This document shows, in pieces, positions 11,601-22,463 of a stretch of 64,000 bases of DNA. This stretch comes from Canna indica (taxonomy: Eukaryota > Streptophyta > Magnoliopsida > Zingiberales > Cannaceae). The stretch is taken from the NCBI GenBank assembly GCA_034359265.1, contig CP136894.1, positions 33,262,501-33,326,500 of the forward strand. Reading direction: 5' to 3'. The translations under genes and the position numbers were made by a program. Every line of letters starts with the position of its first letter. Positions within the stretch are counted from its first letter, which is position 1. The notes below the pieces were generated by a model. It worked only from the letters and a program-made list of their open reading frames with translations. It made no database searches and had not been told where the DNA came from.

Positions 11601-11660
11601 ATATATATGGCATTATGAAGGTTTGAAATTGTAACCAAAGGATGAGTCTTCACTTAAGTC
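8641..11660 (-). other. Non-coding internal region in place of pol
   Basis: About 3 kb, strongly AT-rich, with no open frame that matches a retroelement enzyme. It carries the repeated polypurine tracts near the LTR and several diverged repeat units. These include a half-palindrome TTGACTTRGGTCAA at 9157-9170, 10039-10052 and 10207-10220, preceded by phrases like 'aacatgagt...gaagtttagacttaaaatgaa'. A block at 11340-11450 (containing 'cctattggtt' and 'cacaatgagcctacgatt') is conserved in the other two family members (36590-36700 inverted, 51180-51300). Confidence 0.75.
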
Positions 11661-11710
11661 CATGGTCAACTTCAACTCTTCATTTCTTCAACCATGTGTG
11701 GTGGCTCCCC

Positions 11711-13213
11711 CTACAATAGAACATGAAATTTTTGGTACCCAAATGGCTTTGGGTCCTTGGGGGTTAGTTGGCCTAGGTATCCAAAGTGTCTTAGCAATAC
11801 TTGGATTCTTTTTAAATGCACAATCATGGATTGCGTGGCCATAAACACCACAACAAAAATAATGTTCATGAAACTTTTTCTTTTCATTTTTAACAGGACA
11901 TGAGATTTATTCTTAGAATGCTTATCATGTGAAACATGATGAGTATGAGCATTCTTAGAAACCTCATTCATCTTCTTATAATTATGAGGTCTAATGGTAG
12001 AATGCATGGCATGAGAGGCATGATGAGCATGGGCATTCTTAGATGAAACATTTTTATTTTGAACATGAGGTTTAAATGTGGAATGCCTAACATGAGAATG
12101 ATTATGAACATTGACATTCTTTACATAGACATTTTTTATTCTAGTGTTCTTAAGAAATAAAATATTTTTCAATTCATTTACTTTCTTATTTAATGACACA
12201 ACCTCCTTTTTTAATAAATCAAGAGATTGATATAAGGCTTTAGATTGAGATTTCAAATTGTTGTTTTGACTTATAATTTTTGAATTCTCAAGTTTCAAAC
12301 TTTCATTCTTAAGCTTTATGTCCTTAAGCTCAAGTTTTAGCCTATCATGGGAAAAATCAAAAGAACAAGATTTCATTTTCTCATTTTCTAGTTTTAATTC
12401 ATCCATATGAGAGTTAAGCCTTATATTATATTCTTTCAATCTTTTATTCTCATTATTCTTTTTAACAAACAAGGCATACATTTTCTTGTATTCATCTACT
12501 AACTCATTATATGATATGTCAAGAGAACTAGTAGAGCTAGCATTATTATTAGCATTACTAGAAGGGGAAGAGTGTACCTCATCATTAGCATCCATGAGGC
12601 AAACTTTAGAATTGGATTCATGGTCACTAAAACAGGATGCTTCACTTGAGTAAGATGTGGAGGTAGAAGCACTTGACCTCTTCCTTGCTTTGTTCTTCAT
12701 GGTAGGGCAATTCTTCTTCACATGCCCTTTTTTTTGCAGGCATGGCACACTACCTTTCTTTTTTGGCTCTGGGAGCTACTTCTTTGACTAGAAGAGCTCT
12801 GGGCATCAAAACCAAGATTAGTAGTAGGTGAGTGACCATTGTCATCACCACCTTCATTAAAAGTGACAATCTCTTCGATTTTGGTATAATCATATAAAAC
12901 ATTTGAAGTGGCCCATAAGTCAGAAGCTGAGGAGCAATGCATAACTTTATCTAGGATGCCATTTGGTAATGTGCAAAGAATATAATTCATGACATCTCCA
13001 TTATATCTAAACATTTTCTTATCTAATTCACTCCAAGCATGCATATCATCCTTAGGTTCAATGAATTCCCAATGTAACATGTTAAAAACTCCAAACCCTT
13101 TAGTCTCTAAATAGGTGACATCCTATATTTCCAAAGACGAAAGTTTGAGTCATCGAACCTAGGGGTCTAGACGCTACCGACTTTAGAGATATTTTAAGAT
13201 CGAGATGAATTGT
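11711..13213 (-). pseudogene. Gag of the gag-only family (broken)
   Basis: Forms the particle shell and binds RNA in a copia-like element. On the minus strand the N-terminal part (about 13213-12718) has a relic of LWKYRM and then WSELDKKMFRYNGD, ILCTLP and DKVMHCSSASDLW, a UBN2-type capsid. A first CCHC knuckle (CHACKKKGHVKKNC) is split by a frameshift in an A-run at about 12725-12735. A Ser-rich stretch follows, then a long coiled coil with heptad Leu/Lys/Glu/Asn (about 12530-12150), three tandem His-rich units (about 12130-11880) and a frameshifted second knuckle near 11850. The normal start region is lost to frameshifts near 13100-13200. The gag at 33215-36359 is its better-kept relative. 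Confidence 0.85.
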
Positions 13214-13245
13214 AGAAGGGATGGTGAAATTACAATCTACGATCC

Positions 13246-13257
13246 GCTCTGATACCA
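13246..13257 (-). other. Primer binding site, initiator Met tRNA
   Basis: TGGTATCAGAGC on the minus strand, the classical complement of the plant initiator tRNA-Met 3' end, two bases from the 5' LTR boundary. It gives orientation and confirms the LTR edge at about 13260. Confidence 0.92.
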
Positions 13258-13259
13258 AT

Positions 13260-15027
13260 TTTTAGCGAAATGGTGACACTAGCAGGGGTGTGAATAGTGT
13301 GTTTACTATAAAAATTAGTCTGAATTCGATTTTAATCATTTTCTTAGAATGTTTAGGCGAGTTATAATTATGTGATTAAATGCGAAAGCTAGATAAAAAT
13401 AATTAAGCACAATCAAATAAAATAATGCAAACACAAGAATTTTATAGTGGTTCGGCCCCAATGCCTACTCCACTACCTAAGCACCCCGCTTAGGATTTCC
13501 AAACTAACTTTTACTAGAATAATTAGGTTTCCCTTACACAGAGGACTTTTCATCGAAGAGACACACTCTCGACCTAAGGTACTTCCACACCCGGAAGTCT
13601 CTGCCTTCTTATCGAGAGTCCTCTTCCACCTCAACCCTAAGGGACAACTAAACTAATCCTAGTAAACGCTAAGTTTACACAAGTGGCTTTACTCCTTCAC
13701 AACCAGGAAACCACTTCATACAACAAGACCAAACACTTGGTCTTCACATGCACAAATAAAACAAAACCTTCAAATAACAGATAAAATTACAATCAAAAGA
13801 GCTTAAGAATTAAACCAAAGAATTGTGTTCTTTTGTAAGCCTTTGGCACCTTCAACTCACCAAGGGATGAGCTTGATCAAGACCCGAGTTGAAGCAGCAG
13901 CTGGTGCTTGAGGAAGAACTCGATGAAGAACAGGACACGCTTCAATCAATCGCTTGGAAGGCTTTAAATATCCCTTTTGATGGCTCAATAAAATCTATAA
14001 AAATGAAGGAAGAGATTAAATGAATCATATAAGAGTATATTTATACCCTGCTGAAGAAACGACAGCTCAACGGATAGTTTTCTATCCGTTGCAGGCCATC
14101 GGTCGAATGGTCGGTCGACCGACTAGTCAACCGGTCATTCGACCATTTCTTTTCTCTATGTGGGCGGTCGACCGACGGGTCGATCGCTTGACGCAAAATG
14201 TTAGATCCGCGACTTCCGATCGACCCATCGGTCGACCGACGCGAGCTGCATCTTCAGGTTATACGCAGGTCGGTCGACCACAAACCTTACTGCCCATTTT
14301 GGGCTTCGGTCGATCGACCGAACCTGAGCTGAACAAGGCAGGCAGCTCTCTTGGATTGGTTATTATGCTTCCGTCTTCACTACGTCTACTTATATAACAT
14401 TTATTAATTTAAAGTTAAATAACTTTATAACATGATAACTTTAAAACATAAATGTTATATAAGGATTAACCCCCATTTGGATTCAATAAAAATATCTAAA
14501 AAATCAAAATCCTTAAGAATCAAAATCTAGTTTTTGGGGTCTAGTACAAATTTTCTAAAAATGGAATTTTTCTAATTTTCCGGGTCAAATGTGGGTATGC
14601 TAGAGGCTTGCAAAAATTCCTTAAAAATTCCTCTTTATCTAGTTTTGACCCAAGGAACAATTATCACTATTTTTTATCTCAAGAAACTATCTAAGTCATA
14701 TAGCCCTCCAAGGAGCTCCCTAGGCTTAGTGGATTTCAGGGCGGTTCCGGGATTTCATGTTTTTGGGTTCGGGTTTGGTTTTATAGATCTTATTCATCAT
14801 CATGAGGAATTACAATATATCTAGACACCCTAAACCTAAACTCTATCATCTTGAAGAATCCCGAGAGCCGACGAGCGTCCTTGCCGATTTGTTCGATTTT
14901 TCTGATTGGGGACGTCGAACGCTAATCGATATGGAACCTAAAAATAACTCTCCATGAAATCATTAGTTCTATGTTTGTTATCATCAAAACTGAGATTAAG
15001 ACCAAGGTTGAAAACTTTAAGCCAACA
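13260..15027 (-). repeat. 5' LTR of the gag-only element
   Basis: 1.77 kb, matching 6756-8616. The inner edge reads TTTTAGCGAAAT where the partner has TGTTAGCGAAAT; the outer edge ends ccaaca at 15027 and is followed by the target duplication AGAAC. It carries its own TATA box (14038-14045), stem-loop (14068-14091) and GTCGAC cluster (14098-14325). Confidence 0.92.
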
Positions 15028-15299
15028 AGAACTAAGTGCACTAGTCTATCCGTAATCACCGATCCCCTAATTGGTGATCGTACGACTAGATTTAGAACAT
15101 TAGCATCTTGATTCCAAGTCTCATTGGCATGATCTCATCATGGCCTCGAAATCATTTGCTCAGGTTCATAGGGTTCATCACAATCTTTATGAATATAGAT
15201 GCAACGTATGATGAAAAAGTTGCCTTACTAAGTTGATTACCCTTGAATAGTCCCTAAACATATTGATATGTGATTTGCTCAAGGGCATTATTCCTTTCA
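15028..15299 (-). repeat. Family-2 3' LTR, second part
   Basis: Begins with the AGAAC duplication and continues the LTR broken at 6755. Its last 90 bases (for example 'aaagttgccttactaagttgattacccttgaatagtccctaaaca') match 21780-21864 closely. The middle (15033-15200) differs from the other LTR, which has unrelated sequence and a 35-bp duplication there, so the two LTRs diverged by exchange or rearrangement. Confidence 0.8.
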
Positions 15300-15318
15300 A
15301 TCTCCCACTTGCACTTTA
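15300..15318 (-). other. Family-2 polypurine tract
   Basis: On the minus strand AAGTGCAAGTGGGAGATT precedes TGAAAGGAAT, the LTR start. AAGTGGGAGATTG is a usual copia polypurine tract. Between here and about 15600 the sequence is 3' internal DNA without an open frame. Confidence 0.7.
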
Positions 15319-15599
15319 GTCAATCATCCTAGTATCTGTATACCATATCTCAATGGTGATCGAATTTGCTGCCGTGGTAATCAGTATCTGTATTTTAGCC
15401 TTTTAAGAGAAGCAATGATCTTCACGGGATCTTAGTTCCTTAACTTTGAGCAATTGTTCTAGTATTGTCATACAATACTGGTGCTGAACTGGCAACCTCA
15501 GGAACAACTCCCACAAAATGATAAACTCCTTTATCTGATGCTATCATTAGCGGTAGAGTAGGAAGCAAAGCACAAAGCCTTAATCACCTTACCGGTTAT

Positions 15600-17344
15600 A
15601 GTACCTAGCTTGGAACAGTTTCTTGCTTACTGCACCACCATTAAAGGTATCCTCATACCATCATATGGTTTCATTGTCGTATATAATGCCTCTCATCCTT
15701 CTCAAGTGCATGAGAGAGTTCTTCATTTGCTTTTCAATGTATTATCCAGGGTTTTGCCCGAAATTTGCTAGATATTTTTTAAGGTATAAGCAATATCAAG
15801 CCAAGTGTAAAGCATCGCATGATGGATCTCACTCATCTTTTGTCTCTCCTTTGGTGTCTTAGCAGATATCATCTTAGAAAAGCTAATGCAATGACTCTTA
15901 GGCAAGTAGCCTCTTTTACAGCCTTTGATGCTAAAACTCTTTTAGCACTGTATTATAATACATGGGCTGGGATAATCCAAGTATCATTTCAGACCTATCC
16001 ATATGGATCCTAATGTCAAGCATATAGGAGGCTTTTCCCAAATGTACCATAGAGAATAAGTATGAGAAATAACTAGAGCATGTGAATGCTTTTCCCACAA
16101 GTATATCATACAATATGACTACACTCTCACTAAACACCTTGTCTACACAAGGTTCATCCACATTTTTGGTAAAATCAAAACCCTTTTGACTATCTCATAA
16201 AAAATGGATGTTTCAACTCTTCGATGCTAGCTATAGCCATAAATGGACATTTGCAGCTCGCATACCTTACTCGGTCCAACCGAGGATATGAACTCCTCTG
16301 GCTATGTCATATAGACTTCTTCATAATGGAAGAACACAATCTAGACACTCACTAGCCAGATCTTGTATTCATAGTACGCACAAATAGCTAGCGATATCCT
16401 GATGGACTTGAGTGTTGGAACCGGTGAGAATGTCTTATTGCAGACAACCTATTGTCTGCGTTAGATCTCATTCACAGTCAATCTGGTCTTTTAGGTCCAC
16501 ACCTTCCAGCTGCTCAGATCATTCCTGAAGATCCACCTGCACCCTATATGAGTCATCCTTTTGGAGCCGGTCAACCAAAGTTCGCACTAGGTTTCCCAAT
16601 ATGTTTCTTTAACTTCACTTTCATACTCCTTAAACAATTTTGAATTGTCGGGTTTGTGCCAAAATAGGTGGACGTACCTGTGCTTAATCATATTGTAGGA
16701 GTATCTTCTTTTGGCTTGAGTTATTATCGGCCTGCATACACCTATATAGGCCAACTCTAATCAACTCAGCGAGCCTTTCGCCAGGTCTGGTGAATAAAGA
16801 CTCGATCAGAATCTTCTCGAGACACACTACTCAAGTTATGACTGTGATTCATAATCGCCCAAAGTCATTAAAGCCAAAAGTAGGTGAGGTTAATATTATC
16901 TCTTTGTGTGTTCGTTCAAAAATATTTATCATTAACTCCAAAAACCATTTAACTAATTTAAATTGGTCCATACGCATGTAACTCATGAAAATGGTTAATG
17001 TGGCAACTATTGCCTATTAAAGAACTTATCACAACCTTGTTTAGAGAACAAAGGAAAATGATGTTCGTAACACTGGAACAAATCAATATCAATGGTCTTG
17101 TCGAATAGAAGACTTATACAATAGGTTTTTATAGCTATGGCTGCAACTCTTGCGCCATTGCCTACCCCAAGGTCATAGTTGACTTTTGTCTAGTCTTCTA
17201 CTTTTTCTATTATCCTGCAACATCTTGCAGATGATGATAGGTATCAAATACTCGGTAGAGTTAATGACGAAGTATTCTTATAACATACGCACCTGAAGCG
17301 GTGGTTTTAAAACCATCTTTAGGTTGATCTCTGCAAAATACTAC
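15600..17344 (-). pseudogene. Copia pol relic (reverse transcriptase and RNase H)
   Basis: Minus-strand translation gives scattered but diagnostic pieces. Near 16161-15931 there is DEPCVDKV...VVIL and LGKASYMLDIRIHMDRSEMILGLSQ, which align with the copia RT segment around and after the YVDD site; the YVDD residues themselves are deleted. Near 15900-15640 an AMLYTWLDIAYTLK-like segment aligns with the AMLCTRPDIAYAL part before RNase H. Stops and shifts are frequent. Integrase and protease are not recognisable between 16200 and 17344, so much of pol is deleted or too decayed to read. The element is dead. Confidence 0.65.
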
Positions 17345-18103
17345 TTACAGTTGCGCTTCTAGTGGCCACGTTTACCATAATGGTAGTAGGTGCCATTAGG
17401 AATAACTTTCCCTTTCTTCCTGATATTCATCAAAGGTTTCATAGCTTTGATTTTCACTTTGTTCTTAACAAAGTGTAACTTTGCCTCAAAGACATCTCCC
17501 ACCAATGAGACTGTGTCCTTATCCTTCGTAAGGTGGGACTCAGTAGTCTTCGTGAAGCGAGTCATCTTGCTTATTTATGTAGAAGTTATCATCAAACTGT
17601 GAAAATGAATCCGGGAGGGATCGAAGTGCTAAGTCCTGACTTAGCCCCTTAGCAATGCTTACGCCCAATTTCTCTAACCTCTCGATCAAATCGATTAGTT
17701 TGAGGACATGAGTTTCAACTGGGGTCCTTGCCATCATCTTGGCCTAGATAAGTTGATGTGACTACTCAAACCTAGCAGTCCAGCTCTCTTCACCATACAA
17801 TCCCTTGTGGTGAGAGAGGATGGCCCTAGCGTCCATCTTTTCATGTTGTCGCTGCAACACATCGGACAAAGAGGCGAGCATAATGCATTGAACAATAGTG
17901 TTGTCATCTTGCCACTTCTTGTAAGTGGCTCTCACTTCCTCGGTAGCCCTTTGGGAAGGGGTATCTGGTGGCCTATTATCAAGAATATAGGAAAGTCTCT
18001 CATGGATGAAGGCAATCCTCAGGTTTTGCAACCAATCGATGTAATTTTGTCTAGTTAATTTATTAGCATAAAAAATGCAACGCAACAACGGTGAAGATGA
18101 CAT
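17345..18103 (-). pseudogene. Family-2 gag relic
   Basis: The start ATG is at 18103-18101 (minus). The N-terminal part has NKLTRQNYIDWLQNLRIAF, then a segment with AILSHHKGLYGE, and after an in-frame stop near 17762 a UBN2-like segment with HVLKLIDLIERLEKLGVSIAKGLSQDL and LRSLPDSFSQFDDNF. A basic linker leads to a knuckle-like YYHYGKRGH at about 17375-17345 in which the first two Cys of the CCHC motif are Tyr. This gag type is not close to the Sirevirus gags in the window, which shows that family 2 is a separate copia lineage. Confidence 0.75.
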
Positions 18104-19585
18104 ATTAAATATGCTACAATTAAAATGAAAGACATAAATGAGTAGATATGTTATATGCATGATTATTAAGGTCTTTTTGATTAATCATGACTTCCAATAA
18201 TTTTTGCGGTTCCCAAATGACCCTCATGTTGGGAAGCGGGAAACCTTCGTTGGTAGACTTCATTAGGGGAAGATGGAACCCCACTTCTCCTACTCGGGTC
18301 TCGCATTTAACATGACAAACCCTAATAGGTCCATGGGTAGGTAACTCTTTCCCGATCACATCGTTATGTGACTTCCATCAAGTTTTTCCTCTAGGGTTAC
18401 CAAAGCCTTGTGTTTGCACAATAAACAAAAGAGCCCTAGTTGAGTCGGACCCATCGTTCGTATACCCTAGCGAGAAAACAACCACCCTTGAGTTTGCTCA
18501 ACAAGGTGAGACATGTTCAATCTAGTAGTAGAGACACAAGGGTACGTGTCATATGAGGTGCAACGTGTCTATCGGCACAAAAGTCTTTGTGTTTGCACAA
18601 CAAAACCCGTTGTGATAATAGACACACTTGTACCCCATAACGATGGAAGGCATGACCGATATTCTAAATACCTTAGCCATTCGGACTCAATATTAATGGA
18701 GGGATTCTTTATGTAATTAAAATTATCTAAACTATCAACAATTGAAGCACAAGCAATAAATAAAAGCATAAAGTAAATAAGGATGATTATGGATGTTGTA
18801 AGGGTTCCACCTGAGCTACCGGGCGAGCCAAGGTCATCATCCTAGGGTTTTAGGGTGCTCTGTCTCGCCAAGGCGCTGCCCAAAAATATCTTATAGGTTT
18901 CCGGTTCCATCAGTGCCTTCCCGGGGTTCAATTCGTCATCAACATGACACCGAACAACTCCTCTCCGCGTGTGCACCAAAACGGGGCAGCAAGCGTGATC
19001 GCCGCGAATCTGCCCCTAAACTTCTAATTTTACAAAATTAAAAGAAGAAGACTCCAAAAAACCCTTGGGGAAAGGTTTAAGGAGAGGGAGAAGAATATTA
19101 CAATCATAATTCTCAAGAGGAAGGCAGGGGTACGCAGACCCAATTTAAAAGTTACAATGCTGAAATTTTATAAATTTATAAGCAATCAATACAACCATAT
19201 TTTACACATAGTCACATGCACATAGGGATCATCCATAATTATCCTTTCATGCATCCTAACAATTAAGAGAAGGAAAGGAAAAAATAGAATTAAAAAATGC
19301 GCTAATCGGGTTACATTTCCACCCAAAACGGTCCAAACAACACATGCTGAAAATTTCGGTTTTCGGGGCTGTTCTACAATGAACCCATGGGGCTCTTGAG
19401 TTGAAAATCTGTCCAAGACAAGTTTGGACAGTAGGATACCATCCCGATTCATCGCATGAACCATAGAGCCAATAGAACGACTAAAGAATCTCCGTAAACA
19501 AAAACCGGGCAGCATGACGTGCAGGGAGCGAACGGTTCGTAAACGCAACAATAACGCGTAATAAAAATTTTGAAAAATTGCTAAA
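18104..19585 (-). other. Family-2 untranslated leader
   Basis: About 1.5 kb between primer site and gag with no supported coding sequence. A word of the form 'gtgtttgcacaa' recurs (about 18410 and 18588). Small open frames here (for example 19186-19602 minus) show no known motif. Long leaders between PBS and gag are common in plant copia elements. Confidence 0.6.
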
Positions 19586-19601
19586 GGTGGCTCTGATATC
19601 A
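19586..19601 (-). other. Family-2 primer binding site
   Basis: On the minus strand TGATATCAGAGCCACC, a one-base variant of the initiator tRNA-Met complement (TGGTATCAGAGC). Four bases separate it from the LTR edge at 19606. Confidence 0.8.
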
Positions 19602-19605
19602 CTCT

Positions 19606-21864
19606 TGGGATAGAAATCTAAAATGTAGTGGAAAAAGCAATTTAAAACATTCAAACTATCCCAAAATCAGCAATCTACTTTACCAATCTTTAAGGAATTC
19701 AATCAACGAGTAGAAGGAGAAGATATACCCTATACCGCGGATGGTATGACTGTTCCTATCCCCGTTTCAAGATGCACACACGCACGTCCTCCAACGTAAG
19801 TCCACACCAAGCGCCTCTAAACAAAGGAGCAGTGAACACCGGGACTCGTTGTGGCTCAACGGAGAGGCAATCTCAACCCCGACACGCACCAAGGTGAAGC
19901 CGACCCTTCCACCAAGAACCGAGAACCAAAAGGGAGGAAAAGGGGATGAGAAAATAATGAAACAAGAAGGTAGATGAAGGAATTCCTCGCTGTCCTTCAT
20001 GGAATCCTTCAAGAAGGTGAAGCAGGCGGCACACCCTAGAAGAAAACACCTTCAGTTTGGCTTCGCAAAACCGGGGATGGAGGATCATGATGGCCGGCCA
20101 CCCATGGAGATGAAGAGGAGTTATTGGGAGCCTTTTTCCTTCAAGAATCCTCTCAAGAATCCAAACCGTAATCTTCTCCATGATGAATAAATAATTTTCT
20201 TAATCCCCTTGAAGGAGGTTAGGCCATCTATTAAAATAGGCGGCTACCAATGTAGACCCGACCCCATTTCAAAACCTCTGCCGGGAATTCAAAATTCTGG
20301 GATTTGCCTCCAACACAATGATTTATATTTAATGAATTTATAATTAATTCAAAACTAATTAAATCTAAATAAATATAAACTTTAATTTATCTCCATAAAT
20401 TAAGAGCTTATTAACATGAATGATAATTAGCTAAATAAATCAATCCCCTAAACAATAGGAAATAGGTTTATCTAATTAATTTGAATTCCTATTAATTAAT
20501 AGAATTATGATTTATCCTCATAAATCATATATCTATTAATTTCATGATTTATCTCCATAAATTAAATTCTTATTAATTAGGATTTATCCAAATAAATTAA
20601 TTCATAATTAATTGGTTAGGCTCATGGTTGGAGACTAATTTTCCCACCATGTATGTTCGATTCAAAATTAAATTATATTTAATTCATAATTAAATACGAT
20701 CCCTGCCAAGTGGTTAATTAAATATTTAATTCATAATTAAATTTAATCAATCACATAAAATATTATTCTGTGCCAATCTCCACAATTTAGGGATGCCCTA
20801 CAAATTAGGGTTACCGAGGAACTCCTTGCTCGCGCATTCGTTCCTATAGGAAACACCTTTTCCTATTATGTCTGTAAACCAGTTCCGTGATTGAGTTGCA
20901 GCATGTCCATGCTAGTAGACATATAATGCCGCATTCAGACTCTATCTCATAAAGTCTGTTACGAGGTTAGCCTATTGTGTGTGACCCATTGGGCCCCACA
21001 CTAAGCCAGCAGTGAGTTGTGCATAACGGAGAGTCAGATCCGGTAGAACGACTTCTATTCGAATCTTACGAGCCTCCACTAAACCCCTTTAGTGTGGTTG
21101 TGAGAGACTCCACTCACAAGTCAAGATGGACATCTAGCAACTTGTCATGACTTTCCAGATAGTATGAGGTTCAATCTACTTGGATCGAATGCCCTTCGGT
21201 GATTAGTTACCCTAATACCAATATCCCTCAGTTACAATATCCCAAAGTTGGCTAGGGTACGGAAGAAGTGTCAAACCCTAATACCAATTCATATGTATTC
21301 CACCCGCCAAGATGTCGTCTTAATAATGAAATGTCAAAAACATCTTCCTGACTTTCATGTCTACTCTGGCTAGATATTCCCGAGTCGACACTTGTAGGGG
21401 CACATAGAACATTATCTTCTCTCACTAGGAGTAATCAATTCCATGTTGGTTGCTCACCTACCTCCATGAATGCTTCCCCATGCCCAGTAATATCCAGCAC
21501 ATGATCCTGAGGGCCACGTAGGGATAGAACCAAAGCAATGGGTCGTCACTCACAAGGTAACCATGACAACCTCGAGTCCAAGAACTACTTGCACCTTCTA
21601 TCACTAGAGGAAAATCCTATTGACACTCATGTAAGGATTCCATTTTATGTTCCTCGTGTAGGTCCGTTTAGTGAACTCATTTCCTAATGAGCGCCAGCAC
21701 TTGTACATTAATAACGACTCATAGGTAACTGTGAGATCAGCTACCCCTCGTGTAGGTCCGTTTAGTGAACTCATTTCCTAAAGTTGCCTTGTTAAGTTGA
21801 TTACCCTTGAATAGTCCCTAAACACATTGACCATGTGATTGTTTCAAGGGCACTATTCCTTTTA
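19606..21864 (-). repeat. Family-2 5' LTR
   Basis: 2.26 kb; begins TGGGATAG and ends near ttccttttatt, where the partner has ttcctttca. It contains a perfect 35-bp direct repeat (21652-21686 and 21746-21780) absent from the other LTR. A plus-strand piece of the same LTR family lies at 31135-31684. Confidence 0.85.
21652..21780. repeat. 35-bp direct repeat inside family-2 LTR
   Basis: CCTCGTGTAGGTCCGTTTAG and the next 15 bases occur identically at 21652-21686 and 21746-21780 (period 94). The partner LTR has different sequence in this interval. It is a local tandem duplication or a trace of template switching. Confidence 0.85.
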
Positions 21865-22170
21865 TTAAGTGCTTGTAACTTCCCTCCTTGTTTATAGTAT
21901 GAGTCCAATCTTCCTTCGTATGCCTGTACCACAAATATTATCCAATATGATTCACCAAGTTATGTGTGCCCAAAAATTCAGTCTCATGAAAATTCTATTG
22001 TTGTTAGCTACTTGATGTTAATTCACATATGACATCCTTATTGTTGTTAGGGCTAACAACCAAACTCTTCTTATCTTTAAGAAAAATGTTTACAATTATT
22101 ATGTTTTTACCAAACAAAAACTAAACCCTTTTAAGTCTCAAGTATTCTTCCCTAAGCATACTAAGCCTTA

Positions 22171-22182
22171 CACTACAAGAAA
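22171..22182 (+). repeat. CACTA-type terminal motif (one end only)
   Basis: CACTACAAGAAA, the canonical end of plant CACTA (En/Spm) transposons, preceded by TTA, which fits a 3-bp target duplication. I did not find the partner TTTCTTGTAGTG downstream, so it is an isolated end or a chance 12-mer. Confidence 0.5.
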
Positions 22183-22247
22183 CTTTCATCATACTGGTGG
22201 AAAAAATTAAAAAAATTTGGGCGCATGGAAAACGACGACGCTGATTT

Positions 22248-22328
22248 GTGCGGGCGCGTGGGGCTTGCGGAACTGCACCCACTCGGACCCAGCTCCACGC
22301 CCACTAGAACCCAGTTCCGCGCCCGCAC
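22248..22328. repeat. GC-rich inverted repeat
   Basis: GTGCGGGCGCG and CGGAACTG on the left (22248-22258, 22268-22275) are matched by CAGTTCCGCGCCCGCAC on the right (22312-22328), with a 9-base bulge in the left arm and a loop of about 36 bases. The GC content contrasts sharply with the surroundings, as in sub-terminal regions of CACTA or MITE elements. Confidence 0.7.
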
Positions 22329-22463
22329 GGATGCAGCTCGCAGGAGACGGGAGATTTCCTGCCTCTCGTGCATCAATTTTTTAGAAATTATTATATTAAA
22401 TTTAACCTCTATAAATATCTTCTCCTACTCCCCATTTTTTTCTCCCTTCTCTCTTTTCATCTT

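Larger units (their letters stand above)
6756..15027 (-). mobile_element. Complete gag-only LTR retrotransposon (TR-GAG type, Sirevirus-like), 8.3 kb
   Basis: LTRs at 6756-8616 and 13260-15027, a Met-initiator primer site at 13246-13257, a polypurine tract at 8617-8630 and the 5-bp target duplication AGAAC at 6751-6755 and 15028-15032 define both ends. The orientation is minus. The only coding sequence is a gag relic (11711-13213). Where pol would lie there are about 3 kb of AT-rich DNA without integrase, reverse transcriptase or protease. Two other copies (31685 onward and 46344-51780) have the same plan, so lack of pol is a family trait and not a local deletion. Such elements need another element's enzymes; the related one at 22464-30500 is the natural candidate. 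Confidence 0.92.
4798..21864 (-). mobile_element. Family-2 Ty1/copia element, interrupted by a nested element
   Basis: Two LTR copies flank a minus-strand internal region in the order primer site, leader, gag, pol, polypurine tract. The 3' LTR is split into 4798-6755 and 15033-15299 by the element at 6756-15027. The 5' LTR is 19606-21864. Internal coding sequence is a decayed copia gag and pol. Removing the insert leaves about 8.8 kb, a normal size. The word TTAAGT occurs just outside both ends (4790-4795 and 21865-21870) and may be a blurred target-site duplication; on the left two bases separate it from the LTR. Confidence 0.82.
21865..22463. other. Spacer with promoter-like end, target of the Sirevirus insertion
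   Basis: No coding sequence is recognisable. 21865-22170 is unremarkable AT-rich DNA. At 22171 there is a CACTA-type terminus. 22183-22335 is GC-rich with a large inverted repeat. 22405-22463 reads like a plant core promoter: CTATAAATA near 22409, then a CT-rich leader. That leader continues after the inserted element, from 30506. Confidence 0.5.

Noticed and set aside
13246..13257. tRNA-related gene near the Met-initiator match
   Set aside because: Only the 12-base primer-binding complement is present. No cloverleaf could be found around this or the other primer sites.
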